The notes below the pieces were generated by a model. It was not told where the DNA came from. It worked only from the letters and a program-made list of their open reading frames with translations, and made no database searches. Source: Tridacna crocea (taxonomy: Eukaryota > Mollusca > Bivalvia > Cardiida > Cardiidae). From it: a stretch of DNA of 64,000 nucleotides. A program made the translations under genes and the position numbers. Of this stretch, positions 11,989 through 22,705 are shown piece after piece. Within the stretch, counting starts at the first letter, position 1; every line of letters starts with the position of its first letter. The stretch is taken from assembly GCA_943736015.1 (NCBI GenBank), contig OX031073.1, forward strand, positions 29,539,210 through 29,603,209, given 5' to 3'.

Positions 11989-13092
11989 GTAAGCAGAAAA
12001 ACATACTTCTATAACAACCAGATGAGTAGATGTACTGTAGATGGTTGTTGCACGGAATGTCTGGGATGTTAGTGCATATTTCTGTATTGTTCCTTTGGTG
12101 GTTTGTTATTTGTTAAAGACGATTAATCCAACAAACTTCCGTCAGCGACTGCGATTTCTGAATAATCAACACACGGAAGTCAGCAAAAGGTTTTTTTAAA
12201 CATACAAACACAATAATCTGAAGTTTATGTTGTGTCAGGTGAATCACATATGCTTTATTCACCACAGTTGAAAACAAAAAACTATACGACATCCATTAAA
12301 AAGCACTTTTCTCTCAATTTTTGTAGGCAACGCTCCATGCTCCAGAACACAATAAACCGATCCAGTTCCCGAATTGATACAGAGAACGATATCATAATGT
12401 GATTGTGTACTAGTTTAATGATTTTTTCCCTTTTTTTTAATCAATATGTATAACTGTCTCCTTGTCCATCTTTCAGGTTTTCTTTCCGTCAAGTTTATTG
12501 TCCTTTTGATGCTTTTGAAATGAAATGCCATGATATAGACAAGGGAATTTGACATTCTATAACCAAAATAAATGATCAAATATGGAAAAAAATCTCCCCT
12601 ATATAATATAAACAAAAGGAATTCAACGTCTCAATTGCAAGCGACAGCACAAGACAGCCTTTCCCACCCAAAATCACCCACGAAACAAACATTGATCATA
12701 ATTTCCTTTAGCCTAGCGATAGACAACACAAAGATGTACCTGCGACATTCGGCGATTCCTCAGTAGACACCTTTTAACCGGAGACAATTTCTATTCATTG
12801 AGGAGGCCATTCGCTGACGTCACGGGAAGAACCAGGAAACATATTTTTGGATTACGTATTACTATTATTTTTTGTGTTTTTAAGATATATTTATGGACAT
12901 CACATGATACTTAATAGAAGTAACTAACAAAAGTATTTGACAGTATTCTCTTTTAAAGAAAAGAGACTTGACTCTAATACATAATCCGAAAATACACTTC
13001 CTGGCCCTTCATGGGAATCCTGTGACGTCAGCAGGCCTCCTCGATGGATAGAAATTGTCAAAAAAAATGTAAAACATGACGGATATTTCCGG

Positions 13093-13321
13093 TTAACTCA
13101 TTACCACACGAGAAAATTTTGGACTGGTCCAAATTGAAAGCATTTGCAGATGACAAAAAAAAGGTGACTGAAAAATAGAAATTTGTTCTGGAAAGGGTAG
13201 AAAACACTGTGGGAAAAGGAGAAAATGCTGGTTACCAGCATTTTCTCCTTTTCCCGCAGTGTTTTCAAAAGGCTTCTTTCTCAGGGGCGTCAAAAGTAGG
13301 GATTGAGTGGTAATGGGTTAA
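13093..13321 (+). mobile_element. piggyBac-like MITE, TTAA-flanked
   Basis: TTAA at both ends, termini CTCATTACCACACG and GAGTGGTAATGGG, and an internal hairpin (GAGAAAATGCTGGTTACC against its inverse). The empty site is visible in the inverted arm: there CCGGTTAAAAGGTGTC (12,769-12,784 read on minus) is uninterrupted. A TTAA duplication with short GG/CC-ended termini fits piggyBac-type nonautonomous elements. Confidence 0.75.
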
Positions 13322-13635
13322 AAGGTGTCTACTGAGGAATCGCCGAATGTCGCAGGTACATTTTTGTGTTTTCTATCGCTAGGCTAACAGTGATCGGTAA
13401 AGAATTTATTTCAATGAGACAATGTCTCCTGTCTTTGAAAACCAATGGGACATTTTCAAAAGTAATGAGACATTTAAATCTTCAGATGCGACGTTATAAA
13501 GATTTCAAGTAAAGCACTTTATTCTGTTTTATTGTTTTAGCACATGAATAATCAATACTGTTCATTTTTCCATATACAAAAAAACAATCAAACATATTTA
13601 AAGCATTTGCAGACGACGACTTCAACCCTCCCCAA

Positions 13636-14415
13636 CCTGTCTGCTATAGTTCTATATTTTTATTTCATAAAACAACATTTTTTTCACTCATGAACCCGGA
13701 AATTTAGCTTCCAATTATTGTTTTATTCAGAGATTTGTGTAAATTCACTGTGTTTAAATTCATTATTAAAGATGAGAAGATTGTTTGAAGTCCCCCTGAT
13801 CGGACGATGCCATGCTGCTCATTGTAGTGTCATGGGTTTTCACACTTTTTTGGCGATCTACTTTTTCGTGACAATTAATTTTTGGAGAAGTATTGCTACA
13901 TAATTTGACATCATCCAGTCAGTTTAAATAGCAAGTAACTTAAAAATCTGTCACTTTACACTAGATAAGAGGAAAAACACCTTTGTTACTCTGTCATAAA
14001 TGACTCGCCAGCTTCATTATCACCCTTCTGCTATATATAGATCTATATTTTAATTTCATAAAACAACATTTTTTTTCAATCATGAATGGAATTTAGCTTT
14101 CACTTATTGCTTTATTCAGAGATTTGTGTAAATTCACTGTATAAATTCATTATTATTGATGAGAAGATAGTTTGAAGTCCCCCTGATTGGACGAGGCCAA
14201 GCTGCTCATTGTATTGTCATGGGTTTTCACGCTTTTTTGGCGATCTACTTTTTTGTTACAATTAATTTTTGGAGATGTATTGCTACATGATTTGACATCA
14301 TCCAGTCAGTTTAAATAGCAAATAAATTAAAAAAAATCTGTCGCTTTACACTAGATAAGAGGAATAACACCTTTGTTATTCTGTCATAAATGACTCGACA
14401 GCCTCATTATCATCC
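13636..14415. repeat. tandem direct duplication, ~391-bp unit
   Basis: Two copies, e.g. CATAAAACAACATTTTTTTC near 13,667 and again near 14,058, both running through tttggcgatctactttttc and ctagataagaggaa. They differ by scattered substitutions. No coding potential in common. Confidence 0.75.
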
Positions 14416-15139
14416 GCGTGTCCTTCGCATTTTGTACTGATCGTGTTTAGCCCAATTTTCTGCCGGATGCACGCAAGCTAGATTTTATGAAGCTCTGGAC
14501 GATAATTTCATGCGTCAGATATTTTCCACTGTCAAAGACAGATCATTTCAAATTTCCAAGTCTCAAAACCCGGACTCAGGGATCAAATGAGAAGTGTGCG
14601 GAGTTGTCAAGTTTTGTCAAATAATCCATGGACAAAAATGTCTTGCTCATCTTTCCGGCCAATTTTGATGTTTGTTATCTACTGTTCAATCGAAGATTGT
14701 GATTAATGATAGTCACAAAACCAAGAATTCAAGTTTAGGCACCAAGCGAGTTCAAGAATCGACTACAATCGATTACGGGTTTTCTCAATCGATTATCGGA
14801 ATCGGAAGCCAAAACCAAATGACTTTCGACTATTGTCGATCATCTGCCCACCACTAAGTAATAGATACAAGGACTTCCTGCAATGAGCAGTTTAATTCAT
14901 GGCTCTGTCCCGATGATTCAATCACAATATCTCGGATATAAAGTCGCATTTTATCAATGTATTATTGAGTAACATTCCCGAATGCCGATGTTAAAATTAG
15001 ATTCTAACGCATACAATCAATAATAATATTCACAAAATACGAGAATACCTAACTTCACTTTTCTTTTGTTTTAGTTTTAGAAAGATTTGCAAAAAATATA
15101 GGCGCAACTTCCATATTCCTATGAGACAGTTGGGCGCAT
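14416..15139. other. foldback interior, no gene seen
   Basis: AT-rich unique sequence between mirrored segments. The open frame at 14,672-14,857 has no supporting features. Confidence 0.3.
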
Positions 15140-15247
15140 TTCTAGGATTTTGAATGAGACAATCGAGACGTTGCAGTCCTTGTGTTTACATTATATAGGG
15201 GAGATATTTTTTTCATATTTGATCATTTATTTTGGTTATAGAATGTC

Positions 15248-15334
15248 AAATTCCTGTGATATAGATGAAGAGCTTGATGACAGACAGTATCATGCAAAGG
15301 ATATCTACCGTAACTGTCTTGCAGAAGATCCATA
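15248..15334 (+). other. weak candidate coding segment in foldback interior
   Basis: After an acceptor-like TTTTGGTTATAG an ATG opens 29 codons starting MSNSCDIDEELDDRQYHAKD, ending in TAA. Composition is protein-like, but the first few codons are also present in the inverted partner near 12,560, where the frame continues differently. No family recognised. Confidence 0.15.
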
Positions 15335-16189
15335 ACTATTATAAATACCATCTTCGATATCGTCATCAAGAGACTCGTTTTTGTGAATATGATTTAATAA
15401 TAACGATCATTAACGACCAACCATTCGAATGCCTTGTAAGCGGCACACCTAAAAGTAACTAGTAATATCTAATACTGTGCTTTAAATATTGATCAGCGAT
15501 ACTCTGTGGAAAGCGGGCTTAATGCATCTGCAGAAAGAATCTGCCCAGGTCAGCTCGTGCATTCCGTGCAGGCGGAATTGGACCAAGACTTTTTGCTTTA
15601 GGTCAATTTTCTGTATGTTCAAGGACCAGTCTACCTAATGATACTTCTCTCTCTCTCTCTTTTTCACGATGGGTGTCTGATTCTGCCAGCTTAATAAAAT
15701 TGGCGATAGAAAAAGAGAACCCAAGATCGCCTGAATACATGCCCAGTAACATTAGGCCTATTGATAGAAAGAAGAGTTCAATGTGTTGTAGAATTGTACT
15801 TCCATTCAAGTATTTATTTAAATACACTACGACTGTGACTACGATAATTAATATAGAATCTTGACCAACTTAATAACAAAATTGTTCACTGAAACACAAA
15901 CCCATACGCTTACCGTATTTTCAGCTCAGAAGCTGAATCGTTGTATTGACTGTAAGCATCTTACGTTGTAATGTAAAAATGGCAAAATATCCCTGAATAA
16001 CTGCAATTTGAATTTTTATCGGTTTAAAGTGCTGAGGATAATCACTGTATTGGTCATCTGACACGGCACACACTTCAGAATATTGAGTGTATATGTTTTA
16101 CAAAGGTTTTTGGAGACTCAAGTAGTGTTTTTTTCAGAAATCATAGTCCCCGGCGAAACTTTGTTGGATTAAACATCTTCAACAAACGA
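15335..16189. other. foldback interior, no gene seen
   Basis: Contains a CTCTCTCTCTCTC tract at about 15,647-15,660. Otherwise unassigned. Confidence 0.3.
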
Positions 16190-16726
16190 TTAACCACCAA
16201 AAGAACTAGAGATTAACGTGCACTGACATCCCAGACATTCCATGTGACAACCTGCAGTTGCATATCTATTCAATAACATATTAAACAAATTATATTTTTG
16301 TGCTTACCTTGTGTAATCTTGTGGGCGCAGCCATGTTTCTTATTCGAACGGGTACGTAAAATTGACAGGGGCAGTAACGTTGACCAGGAGCAAGTTCATA
16401 AGGTCTCTCCAGTGTGGTATTGGATCGTTCTTATTCGTACTAATCCGTGCCTGTACCGTAGCAAATCGTAGTGTATCCGTACTACAATCGTCGTGATTCA
16501 TGTCGCTCCGTATTAATCCGTGTCCAACCGTAACAGTCCGAATCACTCCTGGAACTCTGACCTAAATTTTGGCTGTAGATCCGTCGAACTCTGTACTCAC
16601 ACCGTTGTGTATCCGTATTGGAACCGTAGCGGACTACAGAATTTGTCATTTCCGTAGTCATCCGTGAGCGATTAGACCGCAGCTCTTCCGTGGCGGTCTA
16701 CCGTGAATATGTGACCGGGGCTTCAA

Positions 16727-17229
16727 CACCAAAGTGCAATTGCAATTTGCATTGCATTCTACAAAGACAAAGTATATATACACTTGTTAAAGTACATGAT
16801 TCTGAATTTATCCTACCAAAAAGTAGTGGTCCCTACAATTCCGTACTGTGTCATGTTCCAATGTAGAAAACTGTAAAAGACCATGTGAATCCCTTCCTCT
16901 TCATAGTACAAGGTATTAAGATCGTGACTTTCTGTGACAAATCTGTATCATAACCATAGCTAATGCATAGTGTAACTGTGCTAATATGTAGTTCTGCGTA
17001 TCAAATCCTCAAAAATTTTGGGATCACGGATGAGTACGGACTTCATACGGTTTTAATATGGACCAGAATGTATCAGTACGGCCTAATACGGACTAGTAAG
17101 GATGCGTTACAGTTGTTTGATCTGTTGCAATTTTTTTGGCATGTTCAAAAATTGTCAAGGACCGTTATGGATATACAAGCACTACTACGAATGACTAAGG
17201 TTACAATATAGACAGCTACTTACCAGAAC
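16727..17229. other. spacer, possibly outer part of the foldback
   Basis: Contains words like those of the foldback arms (atcacggatgagtacgg, aatacggactagtaagg near 17,022-17,102) without a clear inverted partner. No gene seen. Confidence 0.3.
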
Positions 17230-17808
17230 GAGTTGTAGGGACGATGCCGGAACGAATCATTGGATTTACATGTACATGTATTTAGAAGTGTGGAAGTGTA
17301 CTGTACAGGAATTGTAACTCTACCTCATGCTGTCTCTGTGTTATTTCCCTTTGATCATCAATTTTACAGCATTTAGTGATTGTCCAGATTATATTTTTTT
17401 CATCTCTAGTCAGAACTACTTCAAACTTGGTATGCATGTTTATTGCAATATTACAGAGTACAGTGCGCAAGAACAATAACACTAACTAGCATGGATTTTG
17501 AGTAAATCCACTTTTACAGTTGAGTAATTCCATTTTCACAGAATTTCTTGCTTGTCTGGAAGGGAACTTTGTCACCTTAAGTCAAACTGACTTGAGGCTT
17601 GGTAAACATGTTTGTGGCATTACCTGCCCTACGCAATTATTAAACCCCCTCAACAACTGGCAGTGGGACGGGCATATCTTGTGACAATTTGCCGCTCTTG
17701 CTTCATTACCATTTGCTCTTGAACATCGATATTTGTCATTTATCTTTATTATAGACCTTTACTGCTTAGTACTCAGGTGAGCAATATAGGACCATCATGG
17801 TCCTCTTG
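17230..17808 (+). mobile_element. HINE type 1, 3' part
   Basis: ~150-bp monomers (ttttacagcatttagtgatt, gtcagaactacttcaaactt, gagtacagtgcgcaagaac) shared with 49,760-50,577. End is TACTCAGGTGAGCAATATAGG, hairpin GGACCATCATGGTCC, TCTTG. Probably the displaced 3' end of the element starting at 8,316. It stops about 60 bp before the DED exon. Confidence 0.65.
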
Positions 17809-17867
17809 ATTTATTGTAAAATCACTTGTTATTTGAGGATAAATTTCTTTTTTTTTTTGACTTGCAG

Positions 17868-18097
17868 GAAACTTCTTTATGAAATCAGTGAAGAGCTTGA
17901 TGAGAAAGAATGGGAAAGATTTAAGTTCCATTTTCAGGACAAAATAAAAAAGAGTGATGAAGGGAAAAGAAGGATGGCCATTCTGTCCATTCTGATGAAG
18001 CGGGGGCTACCTGAACATTCACCTGTTGAGCGTCTTGAGAAAAGTCTCCAGTTACTACACAGACATGATCTGCTTAAAAAATTGAATCAGTACAAAA
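17868..18097 (+). CDS. exon encoding a death effector domain (DED)
   Basis: The acceptor is a T-rich tract ending CTTGCAG. The exon ends at a good donor AAA|GTAAGA. It supplies the last base of a split codon, 76 full codons and one further base (phase 2 in, phase 1 out). The peptide starts KLLYEISEELDEKEW and has the DED pattern: an amphipathic helix 1 (LLYEISEEL), an acidic residue in helix 2 (E14), the hydrophobic FKF patch (18-20) and the helix-6 RxDLL motif (R65, D67, L68, L69). DEDs are ~80 residues, so this is nearly a whole domain. In animals DEDs assemble caspase-8/FADD-type complexes in death and innate immune signalling in the cytosol. CARD or PYD is less likely given RxDLL. If the donor is not used the frame ends at TAA 18,112-18,114. 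The initiator must be in an unidentified upstream exon. The real partner domains are unknown. Confidence 0.85.
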
Positions 18098-18119
18098 GTA
18101 AGATACAAGCTTAAATCTT

Positions 18120-18382
18120 TACAAGACGACATATTTTCAGACCCCCCAAAAGAATTACCTCATTACGAAACAACAAAATTTTAGTTTGTCCAAATTGAAA
18201 GCATTTGCAGATTACAAAATAATGGTGACTGAAAATCTGAAATTTGTTTTGTGAAAGGTAGAAAACATTGTGGGAGAAGAAGATAATGCTGGTTATCAGC
18301 ATTATCTCCTTTTCCCACAATGTTTTCTACAGGCTTCTTTCTCAGGGTCGTCAAAAGTAGGGATTGTGTGGTAATGGGTTAA
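18120..18382 (+). mobile_element. piggyBac-like MITE copy
   Basis: Left part AATTACCTCATTACGAAAC, then tccaaattgaaagcatttgc, the internal hairpin around gagaagaagataatgctggt, and right end GTGTGGTAATGGGTTAA. It lies immediately after the DED exon donor. Confidence 0.65.
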
Positions 18383-18390
18383 ATGATGAG

Positions 18391-18836
18391 TTCACCCTTT
18401 ACCATACAGCAAAATTTTAAACTTAACTATTTACCAAATGATAAGAGTTTGGACAGGTCAAAGGTTAAAAAATTCAAAACATTCACACACGATGAAATAG
18501 ACATGACTTAAAAGTTGAAATTGGTTTTAGGACGGGTAGAAAACATTGTGGGAGAAAGAGAAAATGCTGGTTACCAGTTTCCTTTTCCAACAGTGTTTTT
18601 TAAAAGCTATTTCTTTTGGGGTCTTTAAAAGTCGTAATTGTGTGGTAAAGGGTTAATCAAATTGAAAGCATAACTTTCGAAGATGAAAAATATATTTGCC
18701 CCCAAAAGGGGTAGAAAACATTGTGGGAAAAGAAGAAAGTGCTGGTTAGCAGCATTTTCTTCTCTTTCCACATTGTTTTCCAAAAGAACTCTTTTTCAGT
18801 GTCATTAAAACTTAGGATTGTGTGGTAAGGGGTTAA
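18391..18836 (+). mobile_element. two further piggyBac-like MITE copies in a row
   Basis: First copy about 18,391-18,655 (CACCCTTTACCATACAGC to GTGGTAAAGGGTTAA). Second copy about 18,653-18,836, shorter and lacking a clean left end (attgaaagcataactttcg to GTGGTAAGGGGTTAA). Both carry the GAGAAAATGCTGGTTACC-type internal hairpin. Confidence 0.6.
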
Positions 18837-18839
18837 ATC

Positions 18840-19088
18840 ACACTGTTTCTTTGCTACACTGGCCAAAGGCTAGCTAACCTAATGTCATGGTGTGGTTTCT
18901 GCTGTCTGTGCATCTGTCCATTCATTTTTTTCTTGTTTACACAATAAAATCTGCATTTCTGGTAAGGTTTTCAACAAACTTGCAGTTTCTCTCTATCATC
19001 AGTGGCTTTAATCCAATTGATTTTCAAAAAGAAATTGACGTTGTAAGGGAAAGGTTGCCATTCAAAGTTGAAATTTTTCATGTCTTAT
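18840..19088 (+). mobile_element. decayed HINE type 2 5' fragment
   Basis: CACTGGCCAAAGGCTAGC, then aatgtcatggtgtgg and a TCTGTCCATTC stretch match the type 2 5' end with many changes. Its following sequence (aaacttgcagtttctctc) has a diverged partner near 21,260. Confidence 0.45.
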
Positions 19089-19089
19089 T

Positions 19090-21054
19090 AGCTCACCTGA
19101 GCACAACGTGCTCAGGGGGAGCTATTGTAACCGGTCATTGTCCGTCGTCCGTCCGTCCATCTGTCCGTCCATCTGTCCGTCCATTAACAATTTCTTTAAA
19201 AATCTTCTCCTCCAAAACCGGATGGCCAATCTTGATAAAACTTGGCAGGAATATTCCTTGGGTGAAGCTCTACAAAAATTGTTAAAAGAATTTAATTCCA
19301 TCAAAAACTCTGGTTGCCATGGCAACAAGATGGCTGAAAATGGAAAAAAATCTTTAAAAATCTTCTTGTGACAAACCATAAGGCTTGGAGCATTCATATT
19401 TTGTATGAAGCATCACTGGGTAACCCTTTACCAAAATTGTTAAAGTTATTCCCCTGGGGGTCATATTTGGGCTTTGCCCGGGCGCACCCCATTTTACATA
19501 GAAACAAAGAAGGAAATCTTTAAAAAATCTTCTTCTGACAAACCATTATGGCTAGAGCATTCATATTTGGTGTGTAGCATTATCTGATGATCTTCTACCA
19601 AAATTGTTAAACTATTCCTCTGCGGTCATATTGGGGCTCTGCCCGGGCGCACCCTATTTAGCAATCTTTAAAAATCTTCTTCTGACAAACCATTAGGCGG
19701 AGGGCATTCATATTTTGTTTGAAGCATCATTGGGTGACCCCTTACCAAAATTGTTAAAATTATTCCCCTGGGGTCATATTTGGGCTTTGCCCGGGTGCAC
19801 CCTATTTTACATAGAAACAAAGAAGGAAATCTTTAAAAAATCTTCTGATGACAAACCATAATGGCTAGAGCATTCCTATTTAGTATGTAACATTATCTGA
19901 TGATCTTCTACCAAAATTGTTAAAATTATTCCTCTGCGGTCATATTTGGGCTCTGCCCGGGTGCACCCTATTTTAAAATCTTTAAAAATCTTTTTGTGAC
20001 AAACCATAAAGCTTGGAGCATTCATATTTTGTTTGAAACATCATTGGGTGACCCCTTACCAAAATTGTTAAAATCATTCCCATGGGGGTCATATTTGGGC
20101 TCTGCCTGGGCGCACCCTACTTAACAATCTTTTTCAAAATCTTCTGATGACAAACCATTAGGCGGAGGGCATTCACATTTTGTTTGAAGCATCATTGGGT
20201 GACCCCTTACCAAAATTGTCAAAATTATTCCCCTTGGGTCATATTTGGGCTTTACCCGGGCACACCCTATTTTACATAGAAACAAAGAAGGAAACCTTTA
20301 ATAAATCTTTTTCTGATACACTGTAATGGCTAGAGCATTCATATTTGCTATGTAGCATAATCTGATAATCTTCTACCAAAATTGCTAGAATCATCCCTCT
20401 GCGGTCATATTTGGGCTCTGCCCGGACGCACACTATTTTACATAGAAACAAAGAAGGAAATCTTTTAAAAATCTACTTGTGGCAAACCATAAGGGCTAGA
20501 GCATTCATATTTTGCATCTAGCATCATCTAGTGGCCCTTTATAAAAATAATTAAAATTATCCCCTTGGGGTCATATTTGGGCTCTGTGCCCTGGTGCACG
20601 CTATTTCTCATAGAATTATAGAAGGAAATCTTTTAAAATCAATTCTATCTAAAAAGGAGAAATTGTTTGTAACAAGCAATTTCTCCTTTCTCACAATCTT
20701 TTCTACAATAATTATAGATCACTTATTTTTCATTTTAAATACATTTTAAAATGTCGTCTGCAATTTGTTTGGAAGGGTCTAAAATCAGTTTGGAACGGTC
20801 TAAAATTTTGTCGTCTGGTAATGGCTTAAACTACAAGTCAAAAAGGGAACAAGACACTGTGAAGAGAAAAATTGATGATAAGCAGCAGTTTTTAGCTCCA
20901 CTGGCCAAAGACAAAGAAGAAAATCTGTAAACATCTTTTTGTGACAAACCCCAGGGTGTGCCTTATTGAAAAGAATTAATAGCCTGCCCTTGATAAACCA
21001 TATAAGTTACAAATATACTCAGGTGAGCGATATAGGACCATCATGGTCCTCTTG
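19090..21054 (+). mobile_element. HINE type 1 with ~175-bp 'CCCGGGCGCACCC' tandem core
   Basis: 5' end AGCTCACCTGAGCACAACG, microsatellite of CCGTC units at 19,141-19,184, conserved core (tctggttgccatggcaacaa), then about eight monomers (gacaaaccattaggcggag, gcatcattgggtgacccctt, gggctctgcccgggcgcacc). A palindromic MITE fragment (about 20,640-20,830, ending GTCTGGTAATGGCTTAA) and a snippet of type 2 5' end (TTTTTAGCTCCACTGGCC at 20,889) interrupt it. 3' end ACTCAGGTGAGCGATATAGG, hairpin, CTCTTGT. Confidence 0.75.
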
Positions 21055-22004
21055 TTTATTTTTGAAGTCAGCTTTTGTTGTCAGATTTTTGTGAAACTTA
21101 CCAAGCTTTTTTTTTTTATATCATTTGTAACTTGAAGTCTGTTCATTTTGAATAAAATTAGGCAATTGCTAAGTGAAGAAAAGCAATTGAAAGTTGAAAA
21201 TTTACATTCCTTGTTTTTCGCAATCGCAATAAATTTGTATTTTTGTGTTGAGATTTTCGTAAAACTTGCAGTTTCTTTCTATCATCAACAGCCTGAAAAA
21301 AAAATCTGCAATTAATAAGGGAAAGATAGGCCGTTTAAAGCTTTTAAAGCTGAAAATTTGCTCTTTTTTAAGATTCCTGAACTCAGCACTTTTTATCTAC
21401 CTTTTTTGAAACTTTCACTGATTATTGGCATTAAAGGGGAGTTGAATCCTATCGAAACTGAAGAAAATCTGTTTATAAGTTCAGTAAAGTAGCCATTTGA
21501 AGAGTTTCCGGTAATCTAGTTTGCACACCTATTAAGTCCAGATTATTGGTCCCATTCTTTGAAACTTGTATGAATTGCTTGATGCTAAAAAGTTGGTTTT
21601 AGAAGTCATACTTTGATTATTTTACTACATGTATTTGTTCAAGTCACCATGCACACTTATATTATGCTGTCTTAGTGGGTTCAGACATAGTTTCTACAAG
21701 CCCTTCCCCATTTTGTGTGCTTTTAATGTTTCCTTTTTGTATCATGAATTTAGATTTATGCTTGAAAATTAGCGAAACCACTGTCAGTAAGCCAATTTAG
21801 GCTCTCAAGAGCTTCTAGTTAAATATGTCTGCTATTGCCTTTTTCAAGAGTTTTCTTGAAAACTCTTGAAAACAGAAATATCTGAAATATTGAGAAAACA
21901 GTGTTTTATATCGTAGTCTTTTTTTCTCTGGGGAATTTAGAGTCAAAATCAAAAGGATTTGCGCTTGACAAACCAAACGAGGCTTTAATGGTGAGAATTG
22001 TCCT
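21055..22004. other. AT-rich spacer with old repeat debris
   Basis: 21,060-21,370 holds two diverged ~180-bp units related to 18,930-19,085. About 21,783-21,822 (GCCAATTTAGGCTCTCAAGAG, then CTTCTAGTT) looks like the 3' hairpin plus CTAG end of another rolling-circle family. No gene seen. Confidence 0.35.
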
Positions 22005-22286
22005 TAATCCTTTACTACACACAAATGAGTTTCAACAGCTTTGACCAAGAAGGCTTTTGAAAACATTGTGAGTTTTTTCTACCCTTTCAGACACAAATCT
22101 CATAATTGAGCCACATTTGATTCCTATATGCAAGATCATAACTTTTGTTCAAATGAAAAGGGTTTACCCTGTACTAAACTATCCTGAGTTTTAACAACCC
22201 TGATGAATAAACCTTGAAAACATTGTGGGAAAAGGAGATTTGTTTTTCTCTTTTTCCCAACAGTTTTCTACCCTTCCAAATTTCTT
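22005..22286 (-). mobile_element. piggyBac-like MITE, rearranged
   Basis: TTAATCCTTTACTACACAC at the left, aaggcttttgaaaacattgtg, then ctaccctttcagac, and a second hairpin arm (gggaaaaggagattt against tctttttcccaac). Degenerate. Confidence 0.5.
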
Positions 22287-22705
22287 AGCTCAGCTTAGCA
22301 CAAAGTGCTAAAGGTGAGCTATTGCGATCACCCTTTGTCCATCGTCCCGTCGTCCGTCGTCCATCATCTGCCAACAGTTTCTTTAAACATCTTCTCCTAA
22401 ACCACTGGGCCAATCTTGATAAAACTTGGCATGGGTGTTCCTTGGGTGAGGCTCTACCAAAATTGTTCAAAGAATTGACTTCAACTCATAACTTTGGTTG
22501 CCATGACAACAAAAAGAAAAAAAAAAAATCTTTAAAAATCATCTTCTCTAAAAGTAGAAGGCATGTGGCATCTCCTGATCGACCTCTACCAAGCCCCTTC
22601 AAATTATTCCCTGGGGTCAAAATTGGGGATCACAAGTTCAAACATGGGACTTAGAAGGAAGAATTTTAAATTTTCACGGCATGTCAGAGCCAATGGCCCT
22701 CTTGT
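22287..22705 (+). mobile_element. short HINE type 1 (first of three in a row)
   Basis: AGCTCAGCTTAGCACAAAG with AAGGTGAGCT hairpin partner, a CCGTCGTCCGTCGTCC stretch at 22,345-22,366, the core (ttggttgccatgacaacaaa), less than one monomer, and a 3' end reduced to GCCAATGGCCCTCTTGT. Confidence 0.65.

Larger units (their letters stand above)
9790..16726. mobile_element. giant nested foldback (inverted-repeat) element
   Basis: The ends are inverted copies: GGTCACATATTCACGG at about 9,794 and CCGTGAATATGTGACC at about 16,707. Moving inwards, matching inverted pairs are about 9,790-10,020 with 16,425-16,726; 11,880-12,080 with 16,190-16,430; 12,540-12,640 with 15,140-15,265; and 12,706-12,830 with 13,020-13,060 plus 13,318-13,390. 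Arms contain many TCCGTA/ATCCGT words. No transposase frame was found. A class cannot be assigned; target duplication is not clear. Confidence 0.7.

Noticed and set aside
11962-18097. Joining the MAAPTRLHK mini-exon directly to the DED exon
   Set aside because: Phases do not match: the mini-exon ends in phase 0, while the DED exon needs two preceding bases. Direct joining gives a stop within a few codons.
19108-19397. Overlapping frames on both strands at HINE 5' ends, with runs of SVRPS or DGRMD
   Set aside because: Translations of the GTCC microsatellite and hairpin; seen at nearly every HINE 5' end (for example 22,322 and 47,971-48,274).
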